From Candidatus Bathyarchaeota archaeon (GTDB lineage Archaea; Thermoproteota; Bathyarchaeia; TCS64), in NCBI GenBank assembly GCA_030691555.1, contig JAUYEB010000106.1, positions 1 through 15,511 of the forward strand: a stretch of 15,511 nt of DNA, written 5' to 3'. Shown here in pieces: positions 8,112 through 15,229 of this stretch. The stretch's first letter is position 1, and each line of letters starts with the position of its first letter. The notes under the pieces are model-generated. The model saw nothing but the letters and a program-made list of their open reading frames with translations, made no database searches and had not been told where the DNA came from. Both the position numbers and the translations under genes were made by a program.

Positions 8112-9080
8112 ATGGGGAAGCTCAAGTTTGGGTTCTACTGGGCCGCGAGCTGCGGGGGCTGCGAGATCGCCGTCCTCGACGTCGACGAGAAGATACTCGA
8201 CGTCCTCCAGATAGCCGACCCCGTCTTCTGGCCAGTCGCCATGGACGTCAAGTACAGCGACGTCGAGGCCATGGCGGACGGCTACATGGACGTCTGCTTC
8301 CTCAACGGCGGCATACGCAACTCGGAGCAGGAGCACCTAGCAAAGCTGCTCCGCAGGAAGGCGAAGTTCATGGTCGCCTTCGGCGCCTGCGCACAGCTCG
8401 GAGGCGTCCCCGGCCTCGCCAACCTCAGCAACAGGAGGGACATCTTCGACAGGGTCTACCACACGACGGAGTCGACGGATAACCCCGCGGGGACCGAGCC
8501 GCAGGCGAAGCACAAACTCCCCGAGGGCGACTCAGAGATACCCGTCTTCCTCGAATCGGTCAGGCCCCTCGACCAGGTCATACCCGTCGACTACTACCTG
8601 CCAGGGTGCCCGCCTCCGCCCAAACTCATCTTCAACGCCGTCGACGCCATAGCGAAGGGGCAGCTGCCCCCGAGGGGGAGCATCCTCGCCCCCGAGCTCG
8701 CCGTATGCGACGAGTGCCCCCGCAAGAAGGAGGAGAAGAAGGTCGCCTCAATCAAGAGGATAATCGACTTCACCCCCGAGCCGGAGAAGTGTCTGCTGGA
8801 GCAGGGCCTCGTCTGCATGGGCCCAGCTACGCGGGGCGGATGCGACGCAAAATGCCTCGGGGCCAACATGCCCTGCACTGGCTGCGGAGGCGCGTGCCCC
8901 GGAGCCATAGAGCAGGGCTCAGCAATGATCAGCGCCCTCTCAACCGTCCTCGGCCTCGCCGATGAGAAGGGCGAAGACTACGACGTCGACGCGGTAGTCG
9001 CGCAGCTCAGGGACCCAGTGGGGACCTTCTACAAGTACGCTCTTCCCGCCTCCATCATCGGCAGGAGGGTCAAGAAATGA
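8112..9080 (+). CDS. mvhG: F420-non-reducing [NiFe]-hydrogenase small subunit MvhG
   Basis: 322-residue small subunit of a group 3-type cytoplasmic [NiFe]-hydrogenase. The proximal-cluster motif CGGC (C14, C17) near the N terminus, the GACAQLGG segment and the GCPPPP segment are those of hydrogenase small subunits. The C-terminal third adds a Cys-rich part (CDEC, then CMGPATRGGC, then CTGCGGACPG) for further Fe-S clusters leading towards MvhD. There is no twin-arginine signal, so it is cytoplasmic. GGAGG at 8100-8104 precedes the ATG by 7 bases. The end overlaps the large-subunit start by 4 bases (ATGA). Confidence 0.94.
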   Translation: MGKLKFGFYWAASCGGCEIAVLDVDEKILDVLQIADPVFWPVAMDVKYSDVEAMADGYMDVCFLNGGIRNSEQEHLAKLLRRKAKFMVAFGACAQLGGVPGLANLSNRRDIFDRVYHTTESTDNPAGTEPQAKHKLPEGDSEIPVFLESVRPLDQVIPVDYYLPGCPPPPKLIFNAVDAIAKGQLPPRGSILAPELAVCDECPRKKEEKKVASIKRIIDFTPEPEKCLLEQGLVCMGPATRGGCDAKCLGANMPCTGCGGACPGAIEQGSAMISALSTVLGLADEKGEDYDVDAVVAQLRDPVGTFYKYALPASIIGRRVKK

Positions 9081-10534
9081 AGACTATAACTATCGACCCG
9101 ATCACGCGGCTGGAGGGCCACGGCAAGATCACCATCTTCCTCAACGACGCGGGGAACGTGGAGAACGCGTACCTCCAGATACCCGAGCTTCGCGGCTTCG
9201 AGAAGTTCTGCGAGGGGCGCAGGGCGGAGGACATGCCCATAATCACGCCGCGCATCTGCGGCGTCTGCCCAGTCGCCCACCACTACGCCGCAACCAAGGC
9301 GCTCGACGCCTGCTTTAACGTCGAGCCAACCGAGACGGCGAAGAAGCTCAGGGAACTCATGTACGTCGGCTACTACATCTACGACCACACACTCCACTTC
9401 TACTTCCTCGGCGGCCCCGACTTCGTCGTCGGCCCCGACGCCCCTGCCTCCGAGAGGAACATCTTCGGCGTCCTCAAGCGCGTCGGCCTCGACGTCGGCA
9501 GGGAGGTCATCAAGCACCGCGCCTACGGGCAGAGGATAACCGAGATCATCGGCGGCAAGGCGACCCACCCCACCTGCGGCGTCCCCGGGGGCATAAGCAA
9601 GGGACTCAACGAGGAGGAGCGCGCCAAGATCGAGGAGATGGCGCGCAGCAGCGTCGAGTTCGCCAAGTTCACCCTCGGCGTCTTCAACGACATCGTCCTC
9701 AAGAACAAGCAGTACGTCGACATGATCCTAAGCGACCCCTACCGACTAGACGCCTACAACATGGGCCTAGTCGACGCGGACAACCACGTCAACTTCTACG
9801 ACGGCGACATACGCGTAACCGACCAGCGTGGCAAGGAGTTCGACCGCTTCAAGGGCGCCGACTACCTCGACCACATCGCCGAGCGCGTCGAGCCCTGGAC
9901 ATACAGCAAGTTCACCTACCTGAAGAAGGTGGGCTGGAAGGGGCTCACGGCGGGGCCGGAGAGCGGCGTCTACCGCGTCGGCCCACTGGGGAGGCTCAAC
10001 GCCTCGGAGGGCATGACAACCCCCCTCGCGAACGCAGAGTATAAGCGCATGTACGAGACCCTCGGCGGGAAGCCCGTCCAGTCCACCCTCGCCTTCCACT
10101 GGGCCCGCCTCGTGGAGCTCCTATACGCAGCGGAGCGCGCCGTCGAGCTCAGCACCGACCCATCTATAACAAAAACAGACCTCCGCAACCCCGTCGGTAA
10201 GCCCGGCGAGGGCGTCGGCGTCGTAGAGGCGGCCCGCGGGACCCTCTTCCACCACTACAAGCTCGACGAGGACGCCATGGTGAAGAAGGTGAACCTCATC
10301 GTCGCCACAACGAACAACTACGCCGACATCTGCTGCAGCGTCCGCGACGCAGCGAAAGGCCTGATCAAGGACGGCGTAGTCAACGACGGCCTCCTCAACA
10401 GGGTCGAGATGGCCTTCCGCGCCTACGACCCATGCTTCGGCTGCAGCACCCACAGCCTACCCGGAACCGGCCCCCTAGTCGTCGAGGTCTACGACCGGAA
10501 CCACACACTTTTGAAGAGACTCGCCAGAGACTAG
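9077..10534 (+). CDS. mvhA: F420-non-reducing [NiFe]-hydrogenase large subunit MvhA
   Basis: 485-residue catalytic subunit that splits or makes H2 at a [NiFe] centre. The N-terminal L1 motif RICGVC gives C61 and C64, and the C-terminal L2 motif DPCFGC gives C453 and C456, the four Ni/Fe ligands. After H459 of the L2 motif there are 26 more residues, a length and place consistent with a C-terminal peptide removed by the maturation protease encoded next. The protein starts straight into the conserved ITIDPITRLEGHG segment. With mvhG, two mvhD and hdrABC in one operon it is the Mvh group 3c type. The 10-base overlap/spacing pattern on both sides indicates one transcript. Confidence 0.95.
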   Translation: MKTITIDPITRLEGHGKITIFLNDAGNVENAYLQIPELRGFEKFCEGRRAEDMPIITPRICGVCPVAHHYAATKALDACFNVEPTETAKKLRELMYVGYYIYDHTLHFYFLGGPDFVVGPDAPASERNIFGVLKRVGLDVGREVIKHRAYGQRITEIIGGKATHPTCGVPGGISKGLNEEERAKIEEMARSSVEFAKFTLGVFNDIVLKNKQYVDMILSDPYRLDAYNMGLVDADNHVNFYDGDIRVTDQRGKEFDRFKGADYLDHIAERVEPWTYSKFTYLKKVGWKGLTAGPESGVYRVGPLGRLNASEGMTTPLANAEYKRMYETLGGKPVQSTLAFHWARLVELLYAAERAVELSTDPSITKTDLRNPVGKPGEGVGVVEAARGTLFHHYKLDEDAMVKKVNLIVATTNNYADICCSVRDAAKGLIKDGVVNDGLLNRVEMAFRAYDPCFGCSTHSLPGTGPLVVEVYDRNHTLLKRLARD

Positions 10535-10537
10535 CCC

Positions 10538-10996
10538 ATGAGGACCCTCGTCGTCGGCGTCGGGAACCTTCTCAGGACCGATGACGGTGTCGGCATCCAC
10601 GTCATCAACAGGCTCGGCAAGCTCCACCCGGGGATAGACACCCTCGACGCCGCCATGGGCAGCATCGAGATCATCGAGGCGATGAGGGGCTACGACCGAG
10701 CCATCATCGTCGACGCCATCGAGACCGGCGCAGAGCCCGGCACGATCTACCGCGTCAACCTCACGGGGGGTGAGGAACCCCCGGTCGTAACCCACAGCCA
10801 CGGCACGGACCTCATCACAACCCTGCAGCTTGGCCGACAGCTCTTCCCCGACGATATGCCCCCCGAGATAACACTGATCGCGGTCGAGGCAGGGGACACG
10901 ACAACTATCAGCGACGAACCAACCCCGAAGGTGCAGAACGCCATCAAAAAGGTTCTCAAGATGATCGTCGATGACATAGCCGAAGAACGGCGCTAG
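10538..10996 (+). CDS. Hydrogenase maturation protease (peptidase M52, HycI/HyaD/FrcD type)
   Basis: 152 residues. Family proteases cleave the C-terminal extension of the [NiFe] large subunit once nickel is in place. The N-terminal GVGNLLRTDDGVG motif is characteristic, and the three positions that bind nickel in HybD-like proteases are plausible here as D16, D59 (IIVDAIETG) and H88 (HSHGTD). It lies three bases after mvhA, whose C-terminal tail is the obvious substrate. It is the last gene of the hydrogenase operon; the next gene follows a 57-base gap with promoter-like sequence. Exact family symbol is not assigned. Confidence 0.93.
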   Translation: MRTLVVGVGNLLRTDDGVGIHVINRLGKLHPGIDTLDAAMGSIEIIEAMRGYDRAIIVDAIETGAEPGTIYRVNLTGGEEPPVVTHSHGTDLITTLQLGRQLFPDDMPPEITLIAVEAGDTTTISDEPTPKVQNAIKKVLKMIVDDIAEERR

Positions 10997-11021
10997 AAGT
11001 GGTTGCTGGGAGCCTCTAAAC

Positions 11022-11029
11022 TATTATTA
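11022..11029 (+). promoter_or_regulatory. Probable archaeal TATA box for a leaderless lipoate-module transcript
   Basis: TATTATTA sits in the only A+T-rich patch (about 11016-11030) of the 57-base gap between the protease gene and the GcvH-like gene. Its centre is 28 bases before the ATG at 11054, the spacing expected when transcription begins at or next to the start codon. No Shine-Dalgarno sequence precedes that ATG, which fits a leaderless message. The BRE upstream of it is only a partial match. Confidence 0.6.
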
Positions 11030-11053
11030 ACCGTTGATACGTCTTCAGTTAGC

Positions 11054-11485
11054 ATGGTCAAGCTAGAAGGGTTCGACTTCCCGGACGATCTCTACTACCA
11101 CCGCGAGCACATGTGGGTCAAGGTCGAGGGCGACAAGGTGCGCGTCGGCTACAACGACTGGGCCCAGAAGGCCGCCGGCAAGCTACTCAGCCTAAAGACG
11201 AAGCGCCCAGGCGCCCCCGTCGAGGCCGGGAAGACCCTCGGCAGCATCGAGTCCGGCAAGTGGGTCGGCAGCCTCAAGGTCCCAGTTAGCGGCGAGCTCG
11301 TGCAGCTAAACGAGGACGTCCTCAAGACCCCCAACCTGATCAACAGCGACCCCTACGGCAAGGGCTGGGTCGCCATAATCAAACCCTCAAAGCTCCAGGA
11401 CGAGCTTAAGACCCTGATCAGCGGCAAGAACACCGCTGCTCTAGAGGCGTGGCTGAAGGAAGAGCGCGCCAAGGCGAAGCAGTAG
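11054..11485 (+). CDS. GcvH-fold lipoate-binding protein (LbpA-like)
   Basis: 143-residue single-domain lipoyl carrier of the GcvH family. The N-terminal HREHMWVKVEGDKVRVG, the PVSGELVQLN strand and the NSDPYGKGWVAIIK end segment align with GcvH. The lipoylated lysine is predicted as K69 in ESGKWVG; classical GcvH has ESVKA here, and the usual VFVELPEVG-like stretch is replaced by LLSLKTKRPG. A charged helical tail extends past the normal end. These differences, together with the downstream lipoate genes, suggest an LbpA-type protein as found with sulfur-oxidising sHdr systems rather than a glycine cleavage H protein; no gcvT or gcvP is in the window. An in-frame TTG at 11003 would add 17 non-conserved residues and would lie upstream of the TATA-like box, so ATG 11054 is preferred. 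Confidence 0.88.
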   Translation: MVKLEGFDFPDDLYYHREHMWVKVEGDKVRVGYNDWAQKAAGKLLSLKTKRPGAPVEAGKTLGSIESGKWVGSLKVPVSGELVQLNEDVLKTPNLINSDPYGKGWVAIIKPSKLQDELKTLISGKNTAALEAWLKEERAKAKQ

Positions 11486-11542
11486 GCCAGAGGCGCCACC
11501 CGCCGGCCACGGGTACGATTTTATCCATGTAAGAGACAGGTG
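11486..11542 (+). promoter_or_regulatory. Intergenic gap with possible second TATA-like element
   Basis: A 57-base gap. A G+C-rich stretch holding short palindromes (GGCGCC, GCCGGC) is followed by GATTTTAT at about 11517-11524. This may be a weak TATA box: its centre is about 28 bases before GTG 11549, an alternative start of the next gene. It may equally be a weak T-run terminator of the preceding gene. A GGTGA sequence at 11539-11543 could act as a ribosome site for the same GTG. Confidence 0.35.
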
Positions 11543-12610
11543 ATGATCGTGTCAGCCAAAGGGCGCGCCGCGTGCGAGTCCCCGGACTACGTGAGGACGA
11601 GCACCGCCGCCGCCATGACGATGGGCTTCACCCCCGGCAGATTCTACAGGGACGCCAGGCTCTACTGCGTCAACCTCCTCCTCACATACGAGGAGGGCTG
11701 CAGCGCGAGGTGCGCCTACTGCGGCCTATCCGAGGGGAGGCTCATCCCCGGGCACGGGGAGGACCAGAGCTTCATCAGGGTCGACTGGCCCACTGTCCCC
11801 CTCGACGAAGTCGTCAGGCGCCTGGGGGGCGAGCAGTCGAGCCACGTGGAGCGCGTCTGCGTCTCCATGATAACGAACCTGCGCGCCAGGGACGACACCC
11901 TCGACATAGTCGAGAGGCTGAAGCCCGCCGCAGAGAGGATCTCCGTCCTCATCACGCCCACGATCGTGGACGAGGGCTGGCTCCGCGAACTCAAGCGCTC
12001 CGGCGCGGACATGGTCGGCATCGCCGTGGACGCGGCCACACCCGAGCTGTTCGACAAGCTCAGGGGCTCAGGCGTCGGTGGCCCTCACGACTGGGGCAAG
12101 TACTGGGCGACCCTCGCTGAGGCGGTCACCGTGTTCGGGCGCATGAACGCCAGCATCCACCTCATCGTCGGCGTGGGGGAGACCGAGAGGGAGATGGTGG
12201 ACACGATCACGAAGGCCCACGGCATGGGGGCCAGGGTCCACCTCTTCTCATTCTTCCCCGAGGAGAAGTCCCTGATGGAGGACCACCCGCAGCCGCCGAT
12301 GGGCCAGTACCGGAGGATACAGCTGGCGAGGTACCTCATCGAGCACGACCTCGCGGAGTCTCGGGCGATGGCCTTCGACGGGGATGGGCGGATCACCGGC
12401 TTCGGGGTACATGGAGAGAAGCTGGAGAGCATCATCGACCTCGGTCTCCCCTTCATGACCTCCGGCTGCCCCGGGAGGACGATGGAGAACGCGTGCAACC
12501 GCCCCTTCGCCAACGACACACCCGCCCAGGCCGAGATGGGGCTCATGCGAAACTTCCCATTCCAACCTAATCAGGGAGACATCAGGCGCGTGAAGGCGCA
12601 GCTCGGGTAA
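11543..12610 (+). CDS. Radical SAM protein, LipS1/LipS2-type lipoyl synthase component
   Basis: 355-residue radical SAM enzyme. The SAM-binding [4Fe-4S] motif is C53-x3-C57-x2-C60 in a GCSARCAYCGLS context. Extra cysteines at C42, C309 (SGCPG) and C318 (ACNRPF) could bind an auxiliary cluster, as needed for sulfur insertion. Two archaeal radical SAM proteins of the biotin-synthase-related kind, LipS1 and LipS2, together make the lipoyl group from an octanoyl chain. The pairing here with a second such protein, a lipoate ligase and a lipoate-binding protein supports that role. I cannot say from sequence alone which of the two this is. The start is uncertain: GTG 11540, ATG 11543 and GTG 11549 are in frame, and the last fits a leaderless message or the GGTGA site at 11539. 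Homology to a different biotin-synthase-related enzyme remains possible. Confidence 0.8.
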   Translation: MIVSAKGRAACESPDYVRTSTAAAMTMGFTPGRFYRDARLYCVNLLLTYEEGCSARCAYCGLSEGRLIPGHGEDQSFIRVDWPTVPLDEVVRRLGGEQSSHVERVCVSMITNLRARDDTLDIVERLKPAAERISVLITPTIVDEGWLRELKRSGADMVGIAVDAATPELFDKLRGSGVGGPHDWGKYWATLAEAVTVFGRMNASIHLIVGVGETEREMVDTITKAHGMGARVHLFSFFPEEKSLMEDHPQPPMGQYRRIQLARYLIEHDLAESRAMAFDGDGRITGFGVHGEKLESIIDLGLPFMTSGCPGRTMENACNRPFANDTPAQAEMGLMRNFPFQPNQGDIRRVKAQLG

Positions 12611-12631
12611 CCGTGGAAGGGATAGACTCAC

Positions 12632-13633
12632 ATGAGGGACATCGGCCGCTGCCTCGAGGCGAAGGGTGGGGAACTCCAACGGCTCTACGGGGAGGGCTAC
12701 TCCGTGGCCCGCAGGGGCTTCTCCGACCAGATACACCTCTACGCCCCGGGGATGGTCCACTTCGAGTCCAGCTTCCACGTCGCCAGGAACCCCCTCAGGT
12801 TCCCCGCCGTCTCGGTGACGGGGACCCGATGCCAGCTTCAATGCGAGCACTGCAAGGGCAGGCTCCTCGAGGAGATGATCCCCGCCACCACCCCCGGGAG
12901 GCTCTACGAGGTCTGCGCCGAGGTTAAGGCGAGCGGCGGCGGGGGCGTCCTGATAAGTGGCGGCTCGGCCCCCGACGGGAGTGTCCCCCTCGACGGTTTC
13001 CTCCCGACCATAAGCCGGGTCAAGAAGGAGATCGGGTTGGAGGTGGTGGTCCACACGGGGCTCGTCCACGCCGACGTCGCCCGTGCCCTCGCCTCCGCCG
13101 AGATAGATGCCGCGATGATCGACGTCATCGGGTCCGACGAGACCTTCCGGGGCGTCTATCATGTCGAAGGGGGCCTAGCTGCACTTGAGAGGACCCTGGA
13201 TACCTTCGAGGAGGCGGGTGTAGAGTATGTCCCGCATATCGTTGTGGGTCTCGACAACGGCGCCATAAAGGGCGAGGGCAGGGCCGTCGAACTAATCTCG
13301 AGGCACAGCCCCGCCGCGGTCGTCGTCGTCGCCCTCATGCCCCTCGAACACACCCCTATGGAGCACATCATCCCCCCGACGCCGGAGGCTGTCTCCAGGG
13401 TCATACTCGCCGCCAGGCTGGCGATGCCCACCACGCCGCTCCTCCTCGGCTGCGCGAGGCCAAAGGGGGAAGCCAAATCCAGACTCGACGTCCTCGCCAT
13501 AGACGCCGGAGTGAACGGCATAGCCTACCCGAGCGAGGAGGGATTCGAGCACGCACTCGGGAGGGGCCTCAAACCACAGATACACGACGAGTGCTGCGCC
13601 CTCATGTACAGGCACATCCGCGGGGCGAGGTGA
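12632..13633 (+). CDS. Radical SAM protein, second LipS1/LipS2-type lipoyl synthase component
   Basis: 333-residue radical SAM enzyme. The motif C67-x3-C71-x2-C74 lies in TGTRCQLQCEHCKGRLL, preceded by a LYAPGMVHFESS segment seen in archaeal biotin-synthase-related proteins. The SGG motif in the VLISGGS segment fits SAM binding. Further cysteines at C274 (LGCARPKG) and C321/C322 may serve an auxiliary cluster or sulfur chemistry. Placed between the other radical SAM gene and the lipoate ligase, it is the likely partner for inserting the two sulfurs of lipoate. ATG 12632 follows a purine-rich GGAAGGGAT about 9-10 bases upstream and lies 21 bases after the previous stop. Its 3' end (GAGGTGA) doubles as the ribosome site of the next gene. 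LipS1 versus LipS2 is not resolved. Confidence 0.8.
   Translation: MRDIGRCLEAKGGELQRLYGEGYSVARRGFSDQIHLYAPGMVHFESSFHVARNPLRFPAVSVTGTRCQLQCEHCKGRLLEEMIPATTPGRLYEVCAEVKASGGGGVLISGGSAPDGSVPLDGFLPTISRVKKEIGLEVVVHTGLVHADVARALASAEIDAAMIDVIGSDETFRGVYHVEGGLAALERTLDTFEEAGVEYVPHIVVGLDNGAIKGEGRAVELISRHSPAAVVVVALMPLEHTPMEHIIPPTPEAVSRVILAARLAMPTTPLLLGCARPKGEAKSRLDVLAIDAGVNGIAYPSEEGFEHALGRGLKPQIHDECCALMYRHIRGAR
13627..13633 (+). promoter_or_regulatory. Strong Shine-Dalgarno site deciding a CTG start of the lipoate ligase gene
   Basis: GAGGTGA matches the archaeal 16S rRNA 3' end over seven bases. It lies 6 bases before CTG at 13640, which begins the reading frame of the conserved ligase N terminus. The same bases form the last codons and the stop of the preceding gene. 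Confidence 0.65.
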
Positions 13634-13639
13634 CTGAGC

Positions 13640-15229
13640 CTGTCTTGGAGACTCCTCGACACAGGGCTCTGCGACGCGGCACGCAACATGGCGCTCGACG
13701 ACGTCGTCCTTGAGTCGCGGGCGAGGGGGCAGACGCCAAACACCCTCCGATTCCTACGCTTCGACCCGCCCGCCGTGCTCGTGGGCTACCACCAGTCGGT
13801 GGAGAGCGAGGTCCGCGTAGACTACTGCCGGGACAACGGCCTCGACATAAACAGGCGCATCACCGGAGGAGGCGCCATACTCTTCGACCCCAGCTCCCTC
13901 GGCTGGGAGATAATAGCCAGTAAACGCGACTTCGACGTCGAGGGCGACTTCTTCGACCAGGAGAGGCTCTTCGGGAGGATATGCGACGGCGCCATCCGCG
14001 GCCTCAGGAGCCTCGGCATAGACGCGAGGTTCCGCCCCAAGAACGACATCGAGGTAAACGGGAGGAAGATATCCGGCACCGGCGGCACGGAGAGGGAGGG
14101 GGCTTTCCTCTTCCAGGGCACGGTCCTCGTCGACGTGGACGTCGACACGATGCTGCACGCCCTCAGGATACCGCTGGAGAAGCTGAAGGACAAGGAGGTC
14201 GCCTCCGTCAAGGAGAGGGTTACCACAGTCCGCGACGAGCTGGGCCGGGTCCCACCCATGGACGCCATAAAGAAGGCCATCTCCGCGGGCTTCGAGGAGT
14301 CGCTGGGCATGAAGCTGACCGGGGGAGGGCTGACCATGTACGAGGAGGAACTGCTCGCTCAGAGGATCGGCGGCTTCCGCTCCTACAACTGGGTCTACCT
14401 AGAGAGGCCGCCGCTAAACTCCCCCTCGGTGGTCTACGCCGTCGCCAAGACCCCGGGCGGCCTGATAAGGGTCTCCCTGACCCTCGACCCATCGGCCCGG
14501 ACCATCAAGACGGTGCTGATCACGGGGGACTTCTTCATCTTCCCATCGAGGGCCATACTCGACCTGGAGGCCGCCCTCAAGGGCGCCGACTGCGAGCGCG
14601 GAAACGTCCTCAGGATCGTCGAGGACACCTTCAAGCGAGAAAACGTCCACATACCCGGTGTCACGCCCCGCGACATCATCGACCTGATCTTCAAGGCGGC
14701 TGGGAAGGTGAGGTACGAGTCCATAGGGCTCACACTGGCGGAGTCGAACCACATATTCGAGGTCAACGTCGACACCGATAAGCCGCTTGGCGGCGCATTC
14801 AGCGCCCTCCTCCTCCCCTACTGCGCGAAGCTGCCGACATGCGAGTACAGGGAGAGGGACGGCTGCACACAGTGCGGCGGATGCACCATCGGAGACGCCT
14901 ACAGGCTAGCCGAGGCGTACAACCTCAAACCCATAACAATAGTGAACTTCGAGGACCTCATGGAGAACCTCATCAAGCTCCGAGACGAAGGGGCGACCGG
15001 CTACATAGGCTGCTGCTGCGAGGGCTTCTACTGCAAACACCAGGACGACTTCGAGGGCATAGGCCTCCCCGGCATCCTCATCGACATCGACGACACCACC
15101 TGCTACGACCTCGGGAAGGAGCACGAGGCGCTCCTCGGTGACTTCGAAAACCAGACAAGCGTCAAGCTCGGCCTCCTCGAGAAGCTGGTGAGGAACCTGC
15201 CACGCGGGGGGAGAGAATCCCGTGTATGA
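13640..15229 (+). CDS. lplA: Lipoate-protein ligase A-like protein fused to a cysteine-rich DUF116-like domain
   Basis: 529 residues from a proposed CTG start. The in-frame codons 13643-13687 encode SWRLLDTGLCDAARN, the canonical ligase N terminus, so the first ATG (13688, residue 17) is too late. Residues ~1-250 form the ligase domain: RRITGGGAILFD (GGG at 76-78) and NDIEVNGRKISG with the expected catalytic lysine K143, then a FQGTVLVDVDVD strand. Residues ~255-370 resemble the ligase accessory (LplB-like) domain. Residues ~375-515 form a Cys-rich domain resembling DUF116, with C395, C401, C409, C412, C415, C458-C460, C465 and C488, probably binding Fe-S. The family activates lipoate or octanoate with ATP and transfers it to a lysine, here presumably K69 of the GcvH-like protein. 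It overlaps the next gene by 8 bases. Confidence 0.87.
   Translation: MSWRLLDTGLCDAARNMALDDVVLESRARGQTPNTLRFLRFDPPAVLVGYHQSVESEVRVDYCRDNGLDINRRITGGGAILFDPSSLGWEIIASKRDFDVEGDFFDQERLFGRICDGAIRGLRSLGIDARFRPKNDIEVNGRKISGTGGTEREGAFLFQGTVLVDVDVDTMLHALRIPLEKLKDKEVASVKERVTTVRDELGRVPPMDAIKKAISAGFEESLGMKLTGGGLTMYEEELLAQRIGGFRSYNWVYLERPPLNSPSVVYAVAKTPGGLIRVSLTLDPSARTIKTVLITGDFFIFPSRAILDLEAALKGADCERGNVLRIVEDTFKRENVHIPGVTPRDIIDLIFKAAGKVRYESIGLTLAESNHIFEVNVDTDKPLGGAFSALLLPYCAKLPTCEYRERDGCTQCGGCTIGDAYRLAEAYNLKPITIVNFEDLMENLIKLRDEGATGYIGCCCEGFYCKHQDDFEGIGLPGILIDIDDTTCYDLGKEHEALLGDFENQTSVKLGLLEKLVRNLPRGGRESRV

Noticed and set aside
11003..11053. TTG start for the GcvH-like gene, adding 17 residues
   Set aside because: The added residues are not GcvH-like, the TATA-like box would lie inside the coding region, and ATG 11054 matches the family start.
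10997..11053. Transcription terminator after the hydrogenase operon
   Set aside because: No T-run or convincing hairpin is present; the gap is better explained by a promoter.
12248..13162. 304-residue open frame on the minus strand
   Set aside because: It lies antisense across two radical SAM genes with clear motifs; its Leu/Val/Asp/Glu-biased translation is typical of a shadow frame.
13630..13690. GTG at 13630 (GTGA overlap with the previous stop) as the ligase start
   Set aside because: It is in a different frame from the conserved WRLLDTG segment and would require a frameshift; kept only as an alternative to the CTG start.
14128..14150. Short GTCGACGTGGACGTCGACAC repeat-like stretch
   Set aside because: It encodes alternating Val-Asp in a conserved ligase strand and is explained by codon preference, not a regulatory repeat.
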